A stretch of 64,000 bases of DNA from Paenibacillus oleatilyticus (lineage in GTDB: Bacteria > Bacillota > Bacilli > Paenibacillales > NBRC-103111), in assembly GCF_018998565.1 (NCBI RefSeq), contig NZ_JAHNZO010000003.1, positions 248,001 through 312,000 on the forward strand. The letters run 5' to 3'. Below are positions 27,129 to 36,224 of the stretch, piece after piece; positions within the stretch are counted from its first letter, which is position 1; every line of letters begins with the position of its first letter. A program made the translations under genes and the position numbers. The notes beneath the pieces are model-generated. The model was not told the origin of the DNA. It saw nothing but the letters and a program-made list of their open reading frames with translations, and searched no databases.

Positions 27129-27893
27129 ATGAAGCAATGGACGATCGAACAGGTGACCGCCGAGGCGTACGATAGCCGGGAAACCATGGGGCAAGCGGCG
27201 GCGCAGCGGCTGGCGGAAGCGATCCGGACGAAGCTGCAGGAGAAGGAGACGATCGCGGTCGTATTTGCTTCCGCTCCGTCGCAGAACGAATTTTTGCGTT
27301 CGCTGCGTACAATGGACTCGGTCGCATGGGAGCGCATCCGCTGCTACCATCTGGACGAATATGTCGGTCTGCCGACCGAGGCGCCGCAGAGCTTTGCGAC
27401 GTATTTGCGGACGGAGCTGTTCGCATTCCGGACACCGCTCGAATTTTATGCGCTGAATGGCTTGAACGATCCTGCTGAAGAGTGCGCCCGCTACACGGAG
27501 CTGCTGGAGCGGCACCCGATCGATATTGCCTGCATCGGAATCGGCGAGAACGGGCATATCGCCTTCAACGATCCTCATGTGGCGGACTTTGCCGATCCCG
27601 CCCGTATTAAGAAGGTCGAGCTGGACGAAACGAGCCGCAAGCAGCAGGTTAACGACGGCTGCTTCCCGCAGCTTGATGCAGTGCCGCGCGAGGCGCTGAC
27701 GCTGACGATCCCGTCCATCGTATCGGCTTCGCATATCATTTGTACGGTGCCCGGCGAGCGCAAAAGCGATGCGGTCTACCGGACGTTGTTCGGCCCGATC
27801 GACTTGTCCTGCCCGGCGTCTATCTTGAGACGGTCGGCCCGCTGCGATATGTTTCTGGATTTCGCCAGCGCTTCCCGCATTGCATCGCAATAA
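27129..27893 (+). CDS. nagB: Glucosamine-6-phosphate deaminase
   Basis: A 254-residue NagB that converts glucosamine-6-phosphate to fructose-6-phosphate and ammonia. Recognisable family motifs are CYHLDEYVGLP, the GIGENGHIAFNDP signature with the active-site Asp/His, and CPASILRRSARCDMFLD near the end. The region between LDETSRKQQVNDGCFPQL and the C-terminus corresponds to the lid and phosphate-binding part. It lies 51 bp after the LacI gene and 25 bp before nagA. Product and context agree well. Confidence 0.92.
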   Translation: MKQWTIEQVTAEAYDSRETMGQAAAQRLAEAIRTKLQEKETIAVVFASAPSQNEFLRSLRTMDSVAWERIRCYHLDEYVGLPTEAPQSFATYLRTELFAFRTPLEFYALNGLNDPAEECARYTELLERHPIDIACIGIGENGHIAFNDPHVADFADPARIKKVELDETSRKQQVNDGCFPQLDAVPREALTLTIPSIVSASHIICTVPGERKSDAVYRTLFGPIDLSCPASILRRSARCDMFLDFASASRIASQ

Positions 27894-27918
27894 CGGCGCA
27901 TACAAAGGAGGGACGAAA

Positions 27919-29148
27919 GTGACCGATCCCAATACGACGGTAATCGAAGGACGGCGGGCAGATACGGGGAGACGGGTTCGTTTGGTTGCATCCGGAGGTA
28001 TCATTGCTTCGATGGAAGAGACGGAAAGCTCAGGCACAGAGGCGTCCGGACCTGACGAACTCTGGATTGCTCCGGGTTTCGTCGATCTGCAGATCAACGG
28101 GTACGGGGGAGAGGACATCAACCTGACGGGGGCCGATATGCACCGGCGGGTGGAGACCGTGAAGCGGCTGGTAAGATCGGTACTGGCCTCCGGTACGACG
28201 TCCTTCTGCCCGACAGTTATTACGGCGAGCTTCGAGCAGATGAGAGACTGCATGACGGCGATACGGCTCGCTTGCGAGCAGGATGAGCTGACGGCTTCCG
28301 CCGTAGTGGGCATTCACATGGAGGGGCCTTACATATCGGGCGAAAACGGACCTCGGGGCGCCCATCCGGCGGAGCATGTACGAGACCCGGACTGGGACGA
28401 ATTCAACGCATGGCAGGAGGCTTCGGGGGGCCGCATCCGGCTGGTTACGCTGGCGCCGGAACGCCAAGGCGCTGCGTCATTTATCCGCAAGCTGGCGGAG
28501 GCGGGCATCGTTACCAGTATCGGCCATACGGCGGCCGATCACGAGCATATCGCGGCTGCTGCGGAAGCGGGGGCGCAGATGAGCACGCATCTCGGGAACG
28601 GGGCGCACCCGCAGCTTCCGCGCCATCCGCACTATATTTGGTCGCAGTTGGCGGAAGATCGGCTTGCCGCCAGCGTCATCTGCGACGGACATCATCTGCA
28701 TCCTTCCGTTGTGAACGTAATGCACAAAGTGAAAGGCGACGCCCTGCTGCTTGTCAGCGATGCCGTACATTTGGCGGGCCTGCCACCCGGCATTTATCGC
28801 ACGCATGTCGGCGGCCAGGTCGAACTGCAGCCGTCCGGCCGGCTGCACATGGTGGAGAATCCGAACCTGCTCGCCGGAGCGGCGGTCAGTCTGGCGGACT
28901 GCGTAGGGCGATTCGCCCAGATGACAGGCTCCCCACTGGCTGCGGCCATAGCGATGGCGACGGATAGACCGGCGCGTCTGCTTGGCTGCACAGGGATCGG
29001 TACGCTCGAAATCGGGCAGGCTGCGGATGCGGTGACGTTCCGCTGGAACGCCGAGGCGGGCAAGCTGGACGTGCAGGCGGTGTACAAGCGAGGCCGGCTC
29101 GTCGGGCCGGAGCGGCATGGAGATTCCGCCTCGGACACGAGGGCATAG
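27919..29148 (+). CDS. nagA: N-acetylglucosamine-6-phosphate deacetylase (variant subfamily)
   Basis: A 409-residue amidohydrolase starting at GTG, 6 nt after AAAGGAGGG. Metal and substrate motifs: GFVDLQINGYGGEDI, HMEGPYIS (metal Glu), SIGHTAADHEHI (metal His), and SDAVHLAGLPPG with the catalytic Asp. The segment that reads THL-x-NAM in most NagA proteins is THLGNGAHPQLPRHPHYIW here, a longer and different loop ending in a Trp. It follows nagB, so deacetylation of GlcNAc-6-P is the simplest role. The altered loop could mean a related substrate, or simply a clade difference. Confidence 0.88.
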   Translation: MTDPNTTVIEGRRADTGRRVRLVASGGIIASMEETESSGTEASGPDELWIAPGFVDLQINGYGGEDINLTGADMHRRVETVKRLVRSVLASGTTSFCPTVITASFEQMRDCMTAIRLACEQDELTASAVVGIHMEGPYISGENGPRGAHPAEHVRDPDWDEFNAWQEASGGRIRLVTLAPERQGAASFIRKLAEAGIVTSIGHTAADHEHIAAAAEAGAQMSTHLGNGAHPQLPRHPHYIWSQLAEDRLAASVICDGHHLHPSVVNVMHKVKGDALLLVSDAVHLAGLPPGIYRTHVGGQVELQPSGRLHMVENPNLLAGAAVSLADCVGRFAQMTGSPLAAAIAMATDRPARLLGCTGIGTLEIGQAADAVTFRWNAEAGKLDVQAVYKRGRLVGPERHGDSASDTRA

Positions 29149-29152
29149 AAAA

Positions 29153-29174
29153 AAGGAGGCACTCAAGCCTCCTT
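29153..29174. repeat. First copy of a 22-bp terminator-like hairpin
   Basis: Arms AAGGAGGC and GCCTCCTT with loop ACTCAA. The same 22 bases recur at 29389-29410. Here no T run follows, because the palindromic element comes directly after. Confidence 0.85.
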
Positions 29175-29179
29175 GAGCT

Positions 29180-29383
29180 TGTTGAGAAAGTGGTCTAAGC
29201 AAAAATAGAGAAACATACGGAGGTGGGGTATCCACTGGAGAAGCGATAGCGGCCGCCTTTGTCTTCGGGAAATGTCCGCTATTAAGCGGCTTCCAGTCAA
29301 ATTTCCCGAAGACAAGAGTGGTCGGAAGTGGATACCCCACCCCTTCGTTACCTCTATAATCCCGTTTGACCACTTTCTCAACA
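29180..29383. repeat. 204-bp palindromic (MITE-like) element
   Basis: The terminal inverted repeat TGTTGAGAAAGTGGTC (29180-29195) / GACCACTTTCTCAACA (29368-29383) is perfect. Inside, GGTGGGGTATCCACT (29222-29236) pairs with 29327-29341, TTGTCTTCGGGAAAT (29259-29273) pairs with 29301-29315, and CCGCT/AAGCGG forms the tip. Most of the element could fold into one long hairpin. There is no open frame. It is flanked on both sides by the same 22-bp terminator hairpin, and one end recurs at 17121-17154. Confidence 0.82.
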
Positions 29384-29388
29384 CTCTG

Positions 29389-29418
29389 AAGGAGGCACTC
29401 AAGCCTCCTTTTCATTTG
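29389..29418 (+). terminator. Second copy of the hairpin, the working nag operon terminator
   Basis: AAGGAGGC-ACTCAA-GCCTCCTT followed by TTCATTT. It is identical to 29153-29174 but has a T-rich tail. Confidence 0.75.
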
Positions 29419-29422
29419 AACC

Positions 29423-29785
29423 CTAAACCTCAAGTAGCCTGTCGACGGCGTCCAGCACCCGCGAGCCTTGGAGCGGCTTGACGACAAAATCCTTCGCCCC
29501 GCTCCGGATCGCCTCGAGAATCATCTCGCGGTGCCCCATCGCCGAGCACATGATGACTTGCGCCGCAGGGTCGCGCTCCATAATCAATTTCAACGCTTCG
29601 ATGCCATCCATATCGGGCATCGTAATGTCCATCGTAACGAGGTCCGGACGAAACGTAACATACTTCTCAATCGCTTCCCTTCCGTTGGACGCTTCGCATA
29701 CGACTTGGTGCCCCGCAGTCTCCAATATATCCTTCATAAACATCCGCATAAATGCGGCATCGTCTACGACCATAATTTTGGCCAA
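29423..29785 (-). CDS. cheY: CheY-like single-domain response regulator
   Basis: A 120-residue receiver domain. The acidic pair is in MVVDDAAFMRMFM, the phospho-Asp in PDLVTMDITMPDMDG, the Thr/Ser switch in IMCSAMGHREM and the conserved Lys in DFVVKPL. The AAFMRMFMKDIL and VTMDITMPDMDG segments are close to Bacillus CheY, which acts on the flagellar switch. The start is TTG, with GGCGGTGAT upstream. No chemotaxis genes are nearby, so a role outside chemotaxis is possible. It lies 98 bp downstream of the receiver-BTAD gene on the same strand. Confidence 0.85.
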   Translation of the reverse strand: MAKIMVVDDAAFMRMFMKDILETAGHQVVCEASNGREAIEKYVTFRPDLVTMDITMPDMDGIEALKLIMERDPAAQVIMCSAMGHREMILEAIRSGAKDFVVKPLQGSRVLDAVDRLLEV

Positions 29786-29883
29786 ATGGTATCACCGCCT
29801 CAAGAAACTACGCTTCTTGCACGTACATGCAGCACGCGCGAAGAAATCGCCTCCTGAGTATAGACGAAGGTTCTGAACATTTT

Positions 29884-31020
29884 TTAAACAACCCGCTCCC
29901 GGTACCACTGCTCAAGCGTTCTCGCCGGCTTCGTACCGAATTCGTCGTGCAGCATTTGCGACAGCGTATCGTATTGCCGTTCCACAGACACCCGGTCCCC
30001 GATATACGTAAAGAGCTTGATCAGCGCCCAGTACACCTCTTCCGTGAACGGGAACCGGCGCTGGATAAGGAAATAGAGCTGGAAAGCTTCCGCCGCATTG
30101 TCCCGCGTTTCCAGAAAAGCAGCGACGCGCATCGCGTGCCGGTACCACAACATACGCAGCCGCTCCCGCTCGTTCTCCGCCCACCAATAGCCGCAATCCT
30201 CCAGATAGTCGCCGCGATACAGCTCCAACAGCTGCAAATGCCGCGCGAGCGTATGCTCGCTGAGGGGCGGGGCCGTCTGTAGTCCCTCCTCCCACGTCAC
30301 CACGTCAACTCCAACTCCGTTCAGCTCGAGCCGGTACCCTTTATCGCCACTAACGATTCGGATGCCGGGATGGACGGCATTTGCGGTTTTGCGGATTTGG
30401 TAAATGGTCGTGTAGAGCTGCGTGTAGCCTTTCTTCGGATCGATATCGGGCCAGAACAGCTCCAGCAGCGCATCTTTGCGCACGGGCTGGTCCCGAAGGT
30501 GAACGAAGTAGGCGAACAGCTCCTGCGCTTTGTTCGTTCGCCAATGCACGGGCCCGGATTCGCCGGTGTCGACCTCAAGCGTCTGAAAGCAGCGGATCGT
30601 AACCTGCTCCTTTGTCTTAGACGACCGAGCCGCGAGGTGCTCCGGTTCGGTTTTGGCGGCTTTGGCCTGCGTCAGCCGGGCTAATGTTTTGGCAAGCCTT
30701 TGCGTGGAGACAGGCTTCAGCAAATAATCGATCGCCGCCAGCTCAAAAGCCTTGAGCGCATATTCCTCGTAAGCCGTCGCAAAGATGATCTCGGTTTCCG
30801 GCAAGTGCGACATGATAATCTCGGCCGCTTCCAAACCGCTGAGCTCTGGCATGTCGATGTCCAAAAAGACGGCTTCCGGCTTCTCGCGCAGCACCGCCTC
30901 GACGGCTTCCGTCCCATTCTGATAGGCGCCCACAATGACGCCGCCGTTCAGCTTCTCAAGCTGTTTTTGCAAGCTGAACAAAGCCAGCGCTTCGTCATCT
31001 GCAAGAATGATCCGAATCAT
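29884..31020 (-). CDS. Response regulator with receiver and SARP/BTAD-type output domain
   Basis: A 378-residue regulator. Residues 1-120 form a receiver (ILADDEALALFSL, phospho-Asp in AVFLDIDMPELSG, Lys in DYLLKPVSTQRL). A winged-helix DNA-binding region at about 145-235 (WRTNKAQELFAYFVHLRDQPVRKDALLELFWPD) is followed by a helical bacterial transcriptional activation domain rich in TPR-like helices (AAEAFQLYFLIQRRFPFTEEVYWALIKLF). The ATG at 31020 has GCGAGGTG upstream. No histidine kinase is adjacent. The 492 bp between this start and the SLH gene are AT-rich and hold no further gene; no convincing promoter was seen. Confidence 0.88.
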   Translation of the reverse strand: MIRIILADDEALALFSLQKQLEKLNGGVIVGAYQNGTEAVEAVLREKPEAVFLDIDMPELSGLEAAEIIMSHLPETEIIFATAYEEYALKAFELAAIDYLLKPVSTQRLAKTLARLTQAKAAKTEPEHLAARSSKTKEQVTIRCFQTLEVDTGESGPVHWRTNKAQELFAYFVHLRDQPVRKDALLELFWPDIDPKKGYTQLYTTIYQIRKTANAVHPGIRIVSGDKGYRLELNGVGVDVVTWEEGLQTAPPLSEHTLARHLQLLELYRGDYLEDCGYWWAENERERLRMLWYRHAMRVAAFLETRDNAAEAFQLYFLIQRRFPFTEEVYWALIKLFTYIGDRVSVERQYDTLSQMLHDEFGTKPARTLEQWYRERVV

Positions 31021-31512
31021 CGGCGCACCTCGCTTTGCGCAAACCTTGCAAACCCGACCCCATTGTCGTGTAGTTGAGTGGCCAAATTCGCGCCCTCCTC
31101 TTTCTGTATGCAAAAGTAATCTATTTGTTAAAAAGCCTGTTTACCCGGCAAAAATGTTCGTTCCAACGAACGGCTTAAAACCGCCCTTTTCCTATTTATG
31201 ATCATATCAAAATTTCGTCCTCTTCTGCATTTTAAAACGAAAAAATGTTAATTATTTCACAAAATTAAAATTTGGATGAATTGGAAAAAAGATATGGATT
31301 TTCGTTCTTTCATCCGTTTTCAGGAAGTTTTGCGGCTGGTGCGGACTTGAGCGGCTGTTTTTTGTCGAAAGGTGTTCAGATTTTGTTCAGAAGCGGTTGG
31401 TAAAGTGAGCAAAAATTGTTCTTTAAAAAGAATGAGGGTGAGACGTGAAGACAAAAACCGGAAAGTGAGATTGCTTTTCCAGGAGAGAGAAGATGAAAAA
31501 GGAGCGGGAACG

Positions 31513-34500
31513 ATGAAAGTGCATCGATCGAAATGGATGTCATGGCTGCTCATGATTTCCATGGTGGTAACCCTGCTGCAGCCGGCTTTGCAGGCTCATG
31601 CGGCGGAAGACAGCGTGAAGTGGGTTACCTACAAGAATGACGATTTTTCCAATGCAAAACAACTCTCGCTGTTCTCGTTAAACGGCACGGCCAAAGTGGC
31701 TACGGATAATAAAGACCGCCAGGTGCTGCGTTTAACGGAGGCATTAACCAACAAGTTCGGCACGGCTTTTAACAAAAAGCTTATTGCGCCGGGCGACAAT
31801 TACTCATTCAGCACGTTTTTTAAATTCCGGTTGAATGAGAGCATTTCAGGTAATCCGGCCGACGGCATTACCTTCACGATTCAAGCCGAATCCAACACTG
31901 CGGGATCGGTAGGAGTAGGTATCGGATACGGGGGGATCAAGCCCAGCTTTGCGGTGAAATACGATACTTATAAAAACGATGACATGCTCGATCCGTCTAA
32001 TAACTATATCGGACTGGCCGTAAACGGTAACGTGAAAAATACATCCGGGTGGCATACATCGGCGAACGAGCTTAGTTCGCAAGGCATTAAACTTTCCGAC
32101 GGTACAGACTATTATTCGTGGATTGATTACAACGGAGCGGACAAAAATGTCAAGGTTTATATCAGCAGTACGGAAGCGCGGCCGACGACTCCTGTGCTCA
32201 ATGTCGATAATATCGATTTGGCCGACACTTTCAAAGGGAAGCCGGGGGTTTATGCAGGATTTACTGCGGCAACGGGCGGCGCTTACGAGAGGCACGATAT
32301 CATTTCGTGGTATTTCACGAACGAGCTGGCTCCGATCGATACGACGAAATACCAATACAAGCAGGCTCCGACGAACGTAACCGTCAATGCCGTGCCGACA
32401 GGGCAACCGGGTCAATTCCGAGTCATTGCCACGCTCTATGATGTCGACGGAAATCCGGTTTCGGATGCTCCAATTAGCTTTGCATCGACACAAGGCACTT
32501 TGACGAACAAGGATGCGGTTTCGGACGGCAGCGGCCGGGGAACGACGGTTCTGGATTTCGGAAGCAACCCGCCTTCGGGCGAAGTGACGGCCAAGGTGAT
32601 GGTCGGGGGCGCTTATGCTACTGTAGCGATTCCGGCTTCGCCGACGAATCTGAAAGCGGGAACGACGCCGGAAACGGCTAACAAGCTGACCTGGAATACC
32701 GTGACCGGCGCCACGTATTACAATCTGTATAAAGACGGAGCGTTGTACGCGACGAATGTCAGCAGCGCCACTTATCAGGTAACCGATCTTGCTCCGGGAG
32801 AATTTGCGACATTCACCGTGACAGCGGTAGTCAAAGGCGAGAACGGCGTGATGGAATCCGCGCCGTCCAACAGCGTAACGCTTCCGACTTCGGCAGGACT
32901 TACGTTGGATAGCACCCGCTATACGCTGCCGATCGGCTCTACGCATCAAACGGTTGTTTCCTCCGTTTACTCGAGCGGAACCAAAGTCGATGTAACGAAC
33001 CAATCCGCGTTCAGTTCGGCCAACAACAACGTAGTCACCATCAGTCCGAGCGGGCTTGTTACGGCTGTGGGCGCAGGAACGACCGTGATCAATGCCGTTT
33101 ATAACGGAACAACATTGCAAGCCACGATTACGGTGCCGATTGCCGCTCCGACAGGGGTCGCAACGGACAATGTGACATCTACGGGCGCAACGGTGAGCTG
33201 GAACGCGGTTCCGGGCGCGCAGTCCTATAACATCTACGACAACGGGAAGCTGATTGCCTCCGGTATAACCGATACCCGTTATATGGTGACGGGACTTAAA
33301 CCGGGAACGAACCATAACTTTACCGTAAGCGCGGTAAGCAACGGGATCGAATCGCCGGCTTCCGGCGCTACGGGAACGACTACATCGACGCTGCGCGATC
33401 TGGTGGTAACTCCGGCTAACTATACGCTTGTACCGGGTGCTACTCATCAGACGCAGGCGACAGCAGTTTATTTGGACGAAAGCATTAAAGACGTAACGAA
33501 AAAAGCAACCTACGTTTCCTCGAATCCCGATATCGTTTCGGTCGATGCGAATGGCGTGATTACGGCCAAAGCTCCGGGAACGGCCATCATTACTGTAACC
33601 TACGACGGAAAAATCGCAACCGAAACCATCGTAGTTCAAGAGCAGGTACCGCCGTTCAACTTAACGTTGAACAAATCGCCTGACTCCATTCCGGGAGACG
33701 GCAGCTCCAAAGTGACGTTGAGCGCGGGTGTCGTGTCGGCGGACGGAAGTCCGGTTGCCGGCGTGCCGGTCACGTTCCACTTCGGAAATACGAATAACGA
33801 TGTAACGGCAATTACGAATGAACAAGGGATTGCTACCATCGAATACACGGCACCGGCGCTTCAAGGCCTTGCGCCTTTGAACGAAGTGATCACGGTATCC
33901 GCGAAAGATCCGAAATCGGGATTGTCGAAGCAGGAAAGCGTAGAAGTGACTTACATGCCTGCAGCCGTTCGAGGGATCGTGATCGACCAGGTGACAGGAA
34001 AACCGGCGGCAGGGGCAACGGTTTCCGTTTCCGCCGATTTTAACGGGGACGGCATCGTCGATTTCACTTCGACCGTAACGACCGCACAAGACGGTTCTTA
34101 CCAAATCGGGGTACCCCGGGGCAATTTCGCCTATACGCTGAATATTCAAACGCCGGTACAGCTCGGAAACCGGACGGTAACCTTGAACAGCACGCAAACG
34201 GCAGTCGTAGGCCAATTGAATGCGGCAGGCCAAAAAATTGATTCCGCGAACAAAATCAGCGGTCAACTGTTTATCGCGCCTTCCGCTTCGAATGTGCAGC
34301 AGACGCCAGAAAGCTTGTTCGGAAGCGGCAACGTCAGCGCCGTCATCCAAGGCATCAACGGGACCGACTTCAAATCGACGCTGGCGCTGAAAGCTGACGG
34401 AAGCTTTGAATTGGAGAAAGTGCCGGGCGGGCAGTACAAAATTTCGTACCAGATTAAAGCGCCGAATGGCACCGTGTTGGCCGGACCGTCGGCGACCGTC

Positions 34501-35991
34501 ACAGTGAAGCAAAACGGGGAATTGGGCGTTGTCTACTCCTTGATCGATCCTTACGGCACGATTACCGACGAGGCTTCCGGCAAGCCGGTTGACGGAGTTA
34601 GCGTGAAGCTGTATTGGGCAGATACGGAGCTGAATAAACAAAACGGCCGTACGCCGCACACGCCTGTCGAATTGCCTGAATTGCCGGCTTTTGCGCCGAA
34701 TAAGAATCACAACCCGCAGCTGTCGGACGCTGCCGGGCAGTACGCCTGGATGGTGTATCCGAATGCGGACTATTATATTGTCGCTATCAAAGCAGGGTAC
34801 TACGATTACAGCACGCTGGTGACGAAACCGAATGCTCCTGCAGCCAACGGTTCGGACAGCTACATTAAAGACGGCATTATTCACGTCGGGCAAGATATCG
34901 TAGCCTTCGATTTCAAGATCCGGCAAATTCCTGCAAGTAACACTTCATCCAATTCGTACGGCGGCGGATTTTACTACGGGTCTGCAACGTCCGATGTTAC
35001 TTTGAATCTGTCTGTGGATAGGAACCTTGTAAAAGAGGGCGAGCAATCGACGATTACGGTCGATTATAAGAACCAATCCGTCTTCTCGATCGATGCTGGA
35101 GTCGTCACCGTTACGATCCCGGCAGGAGCGGAAGTGATCGATGCGGACGGCGGTACCGTGAGCGGAAACACGGTGACGTGGAAAGTCGGCAAGCTGTCGG
35201 CCGGTCAAGCAGGAAGCTACAAGCTCAAGCTGAAATGGAAAGCGGTCGCCGCAGCGGATGCGGAATTCGATATTCAAGGAAAGTTCACGGTGGAAGGAAA
35301 TACATCGAACTCTACAAAGGCCGACTCTACGGTCAAGATGAAAGTGTTTTCCGACCGTTTCGGAAATCTGAAGCATCAACGTTACATTTTAGGCTATCCG
35401 GATGGCAAGTTTCACCCGGAAAACGCTCTGACGCGTGCGGAGCTGGCAGCGATTGTTGCGAGAATGAAGGAAAATGCAAAGGTAACCGACGCTCTTACGT
35501 ATAACGATGTTCAAGAGAGCCATTGGGCGGCGAATTACATCAAGATTGCCACGAAATACGGCTACTTTAACGGCTTCGAAGACGGCAGCTTCCGTCCGGA
35601 AGCCAAGGTATCCAGAGGTGAGCTGGCCTCCGTTATGGCGCGTTTCCTGAGCCTGAATGTCAGCGCATCCGGCGAGAATCACTTTAAGGATGTCCAACAA
35701 CATTGGGCAGGGAATGCGGTTGAAGCGCTGTACCGCGGCAAGTTTCTTGCCGGTTACGAGGACGGCACCTTCAAGCCTGCGGACAGCATCCGCAGGGTCG
35801 AAGCGGTGACGATGATTAACCGGATGCTGTACCGCGGTCCGCTGAAAGGGGTTGCCCCTCAGTTCCCGGATGTCGCGGAAAGCCATTGGGGCTTCGGTGA
35901 CGTGCAGGAAGCTACCGTTTCACACGAATCCGTAAGGAACGCTGACGGAAGCGAAGCTTGGAAGAGCAGCATGACGGACGATGTGCAATAA
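31513..35991 (+). CDS. Large S-layer-anchored surface protein with lectin, Big and fibronectin-like repeats
   Basis: A 1492-residue exported protein. The ATG at 31513 lies 8 nt after AAAGGAG and opens a signal peptide ending near LQAHAA. Domains in order: L-type (legume) lectin-like fold at about 35-285 (FFKFRLNESISGNPADGITFTI), an invasin-like Big_1 module, fibronectin III-like modules (PTNLKAGTTPETANKLTWN) alternating with Big_2 modules, a second Big_1, carboxypeptidase-regulatory-like modules (PAAVRGIVIDQVTGKPAAGA), a DUF11-like repeat, and three SLH domains from about residue 1275 (RYILGYPDGKFHPENALTRA; GFEDGSFRPEAKVSRGE; GYEDGTFKPADSIRRVE). The SLH domains bind pyruvylated secondary wall polymer. 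An adhesin or glycan-binding surface role fits. Confidence 0.88.
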   Translation: MKVHRSKWMSWLLMISMVVTLLQPALQAHAAEDSVKWVTYKNDDFSNAKQLSLFSLNGTAKVATDNKDRQVLRLTEALTNKFGTAFNKKLIAPGDNYSFSTFFKFRLNESISGNPADGITFTIQAESNTAGSVGVGIGYGGIKPSFAVKYDTYKNDDMLDPSNNYIGLAVNGNVKNTSGWHTSANELSSQGIKLSDGTDYYSWIDYNGADKNVKVYISSTEARPTTPVLNVDNIDLADTFKGKPGVYAGFTAATGGAYERHDIISWYFTNELAPIDTTKYQYKQAPTNVTVNAVPTGQPGQFRVIATLYDVDGNPVSDAPISFASTQGTLTNKDAVSDGSGRGTTVLDFGSNPPSGEVTAKVMVGGAYATVAIPASPTNLKAGTTPETANKLTWNTVTGATYYNLYKDGALYATNVSSATYQVTDLAPGEFATFTVTAVVKGENGVMESAPSNSVTLPTSAGLTLDSTRYTLPIGSTHQTVVSSVYSSGTKVDVTNQSAFSSANNNVVTISPSGLVTAVGAGTTVINAVYNGTTLQATITVPIAAPTGVATDNVTSTGATVSWNAVPGAQSYNIYDNGKLIASGITDTRYMVTGLKPGTNHNFTVSAVSNGIESPASGATGTTTSTLRDLVVTPANYTLVPGATHQTQATAVYLDESIKDVTKKATYVSSNPDIVSVDANGVITAKAPGTAIITVTYDGKIATETIVVQEQVPPFNLTLNKSPDSIPGDGSSKVTLSAGVVSADGSPVAGVPVTFHFGNTNNDVTAITNEQGIATIEYTAPALQGLAPLNEVITVSAKDPKSGLSKQESVEVTYMPAAVRGIVIDQVTGKPAAGATVSVSADFNGDGIVDFTSTVTTAQDGSYQIGVPRGNFAYTLNIQTPVQLGNRTVTLNSTQTAVVGQLNAAGQKIDSANKISGQLFIAPSASNVQQTPESLFGSGNVSAVIQGINGTDFKSTLALKADGSFELEKVPGGQYKISYQIKAPNGTVLAGPSATVTVKQNGELGVVYSLIDPYGTITDEASGKPVDGVSVKLYWADTELNKQNGRTPHTPVELPELPAFAPNKNHNPQLSDAAGQYAWMVYPNADYYIVAIKAGYYDYSTLVTKPNAPAANGSDSYIKDGIIHVGQDIVAFDFKIRQIPASNTSSNSYGGGFYYGSATSDVTLNLSVDRNLVKEGEQSTITVDYKNQSVFSIDAGVVTVTIPAGAEVIDADGGTVSGNTVTWKVGKLSAGQAGSYKLKLKWKAVAAADAEFDIQGKFTVEGNTSNSTKADSTVKMKVFSDRFGNLKHQRYILGYPDGKFHPENALTRAELAAIVARMKENAKVTDALTYNDVQESHWAANYIKIATKYGYFNGFEDGSFRPEAKVSRGELASVMARFLSLNVSASGENHFKDVQQHWAGNAVEALYRGKFLAGYEDGTFKPADSIRRVEAVTMINRMLYRGPLKGVAPQFPDVAESHWGFGDVQEATVSHESVRNADGSEAWKSSMTDDVQ

Positions 35992-36030
35992 ATAAGTGGA
36001 ACGGGCGTAAATTTGCGCCTGATGGAAGGA

Positions 36031-36062
36031 ACGCCCGGAGATTGTGAGCCGGGCGTATTTCC
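36031..36062 (+). terminator. Terminator after the SLH protein gene
   Basis: ACGCCCGG (36031-36038) and CCGGGCGT (36049-36056) followed by a short T-rich tail (ATTTCCATT). Confidence 0.75.
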
Positions 36063-36127
36063 ATTGCCTGATAACCTCTCAAAAAAGTTTCGTAACCAGT
36101 TGTGAAATGAAAGCATCAGTGGTACGC

Positions 36128-36167
36128 TGTTCGTAAAAACAAACATCTTTGTTCGCAAATACAAACA
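36128..36167 (+). repeat. Two 18-bp direct repeats 22 bp apart upstream of the exopolysaccharide operon
   Basis: TGTTCGTAAAAACAAACA (36128-36145) and TGTTCGCAAATACAAACA (36150-36167) differ at two positions. The 22-bp period places both on the same face of the DNA, as expected for a regulator site about 60 bp before ydaJ. Confidence 0.65.
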
Positions 36168-36224
36168 CGGACCGCAGACCTTAGAAGCTGACGCTGCCGG
36201 ATGGGAAAGGAAGAACGGGACGAA

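Noticed and set aside
29180..29383. CRISPR repeat or tRNA-like structure
   Set aside because: There is only one unit with inverted, not spaced direct, repeats, and no acceptor stem or anticodon arm.
36128..36167. LexA (SOS) box upstream of ydaJ
   Set aside because: On the minus strand CGAAC and GTTTG are 6 bp apart, while the Firmicute LexA site needs 4; direct repeats describe the region better.
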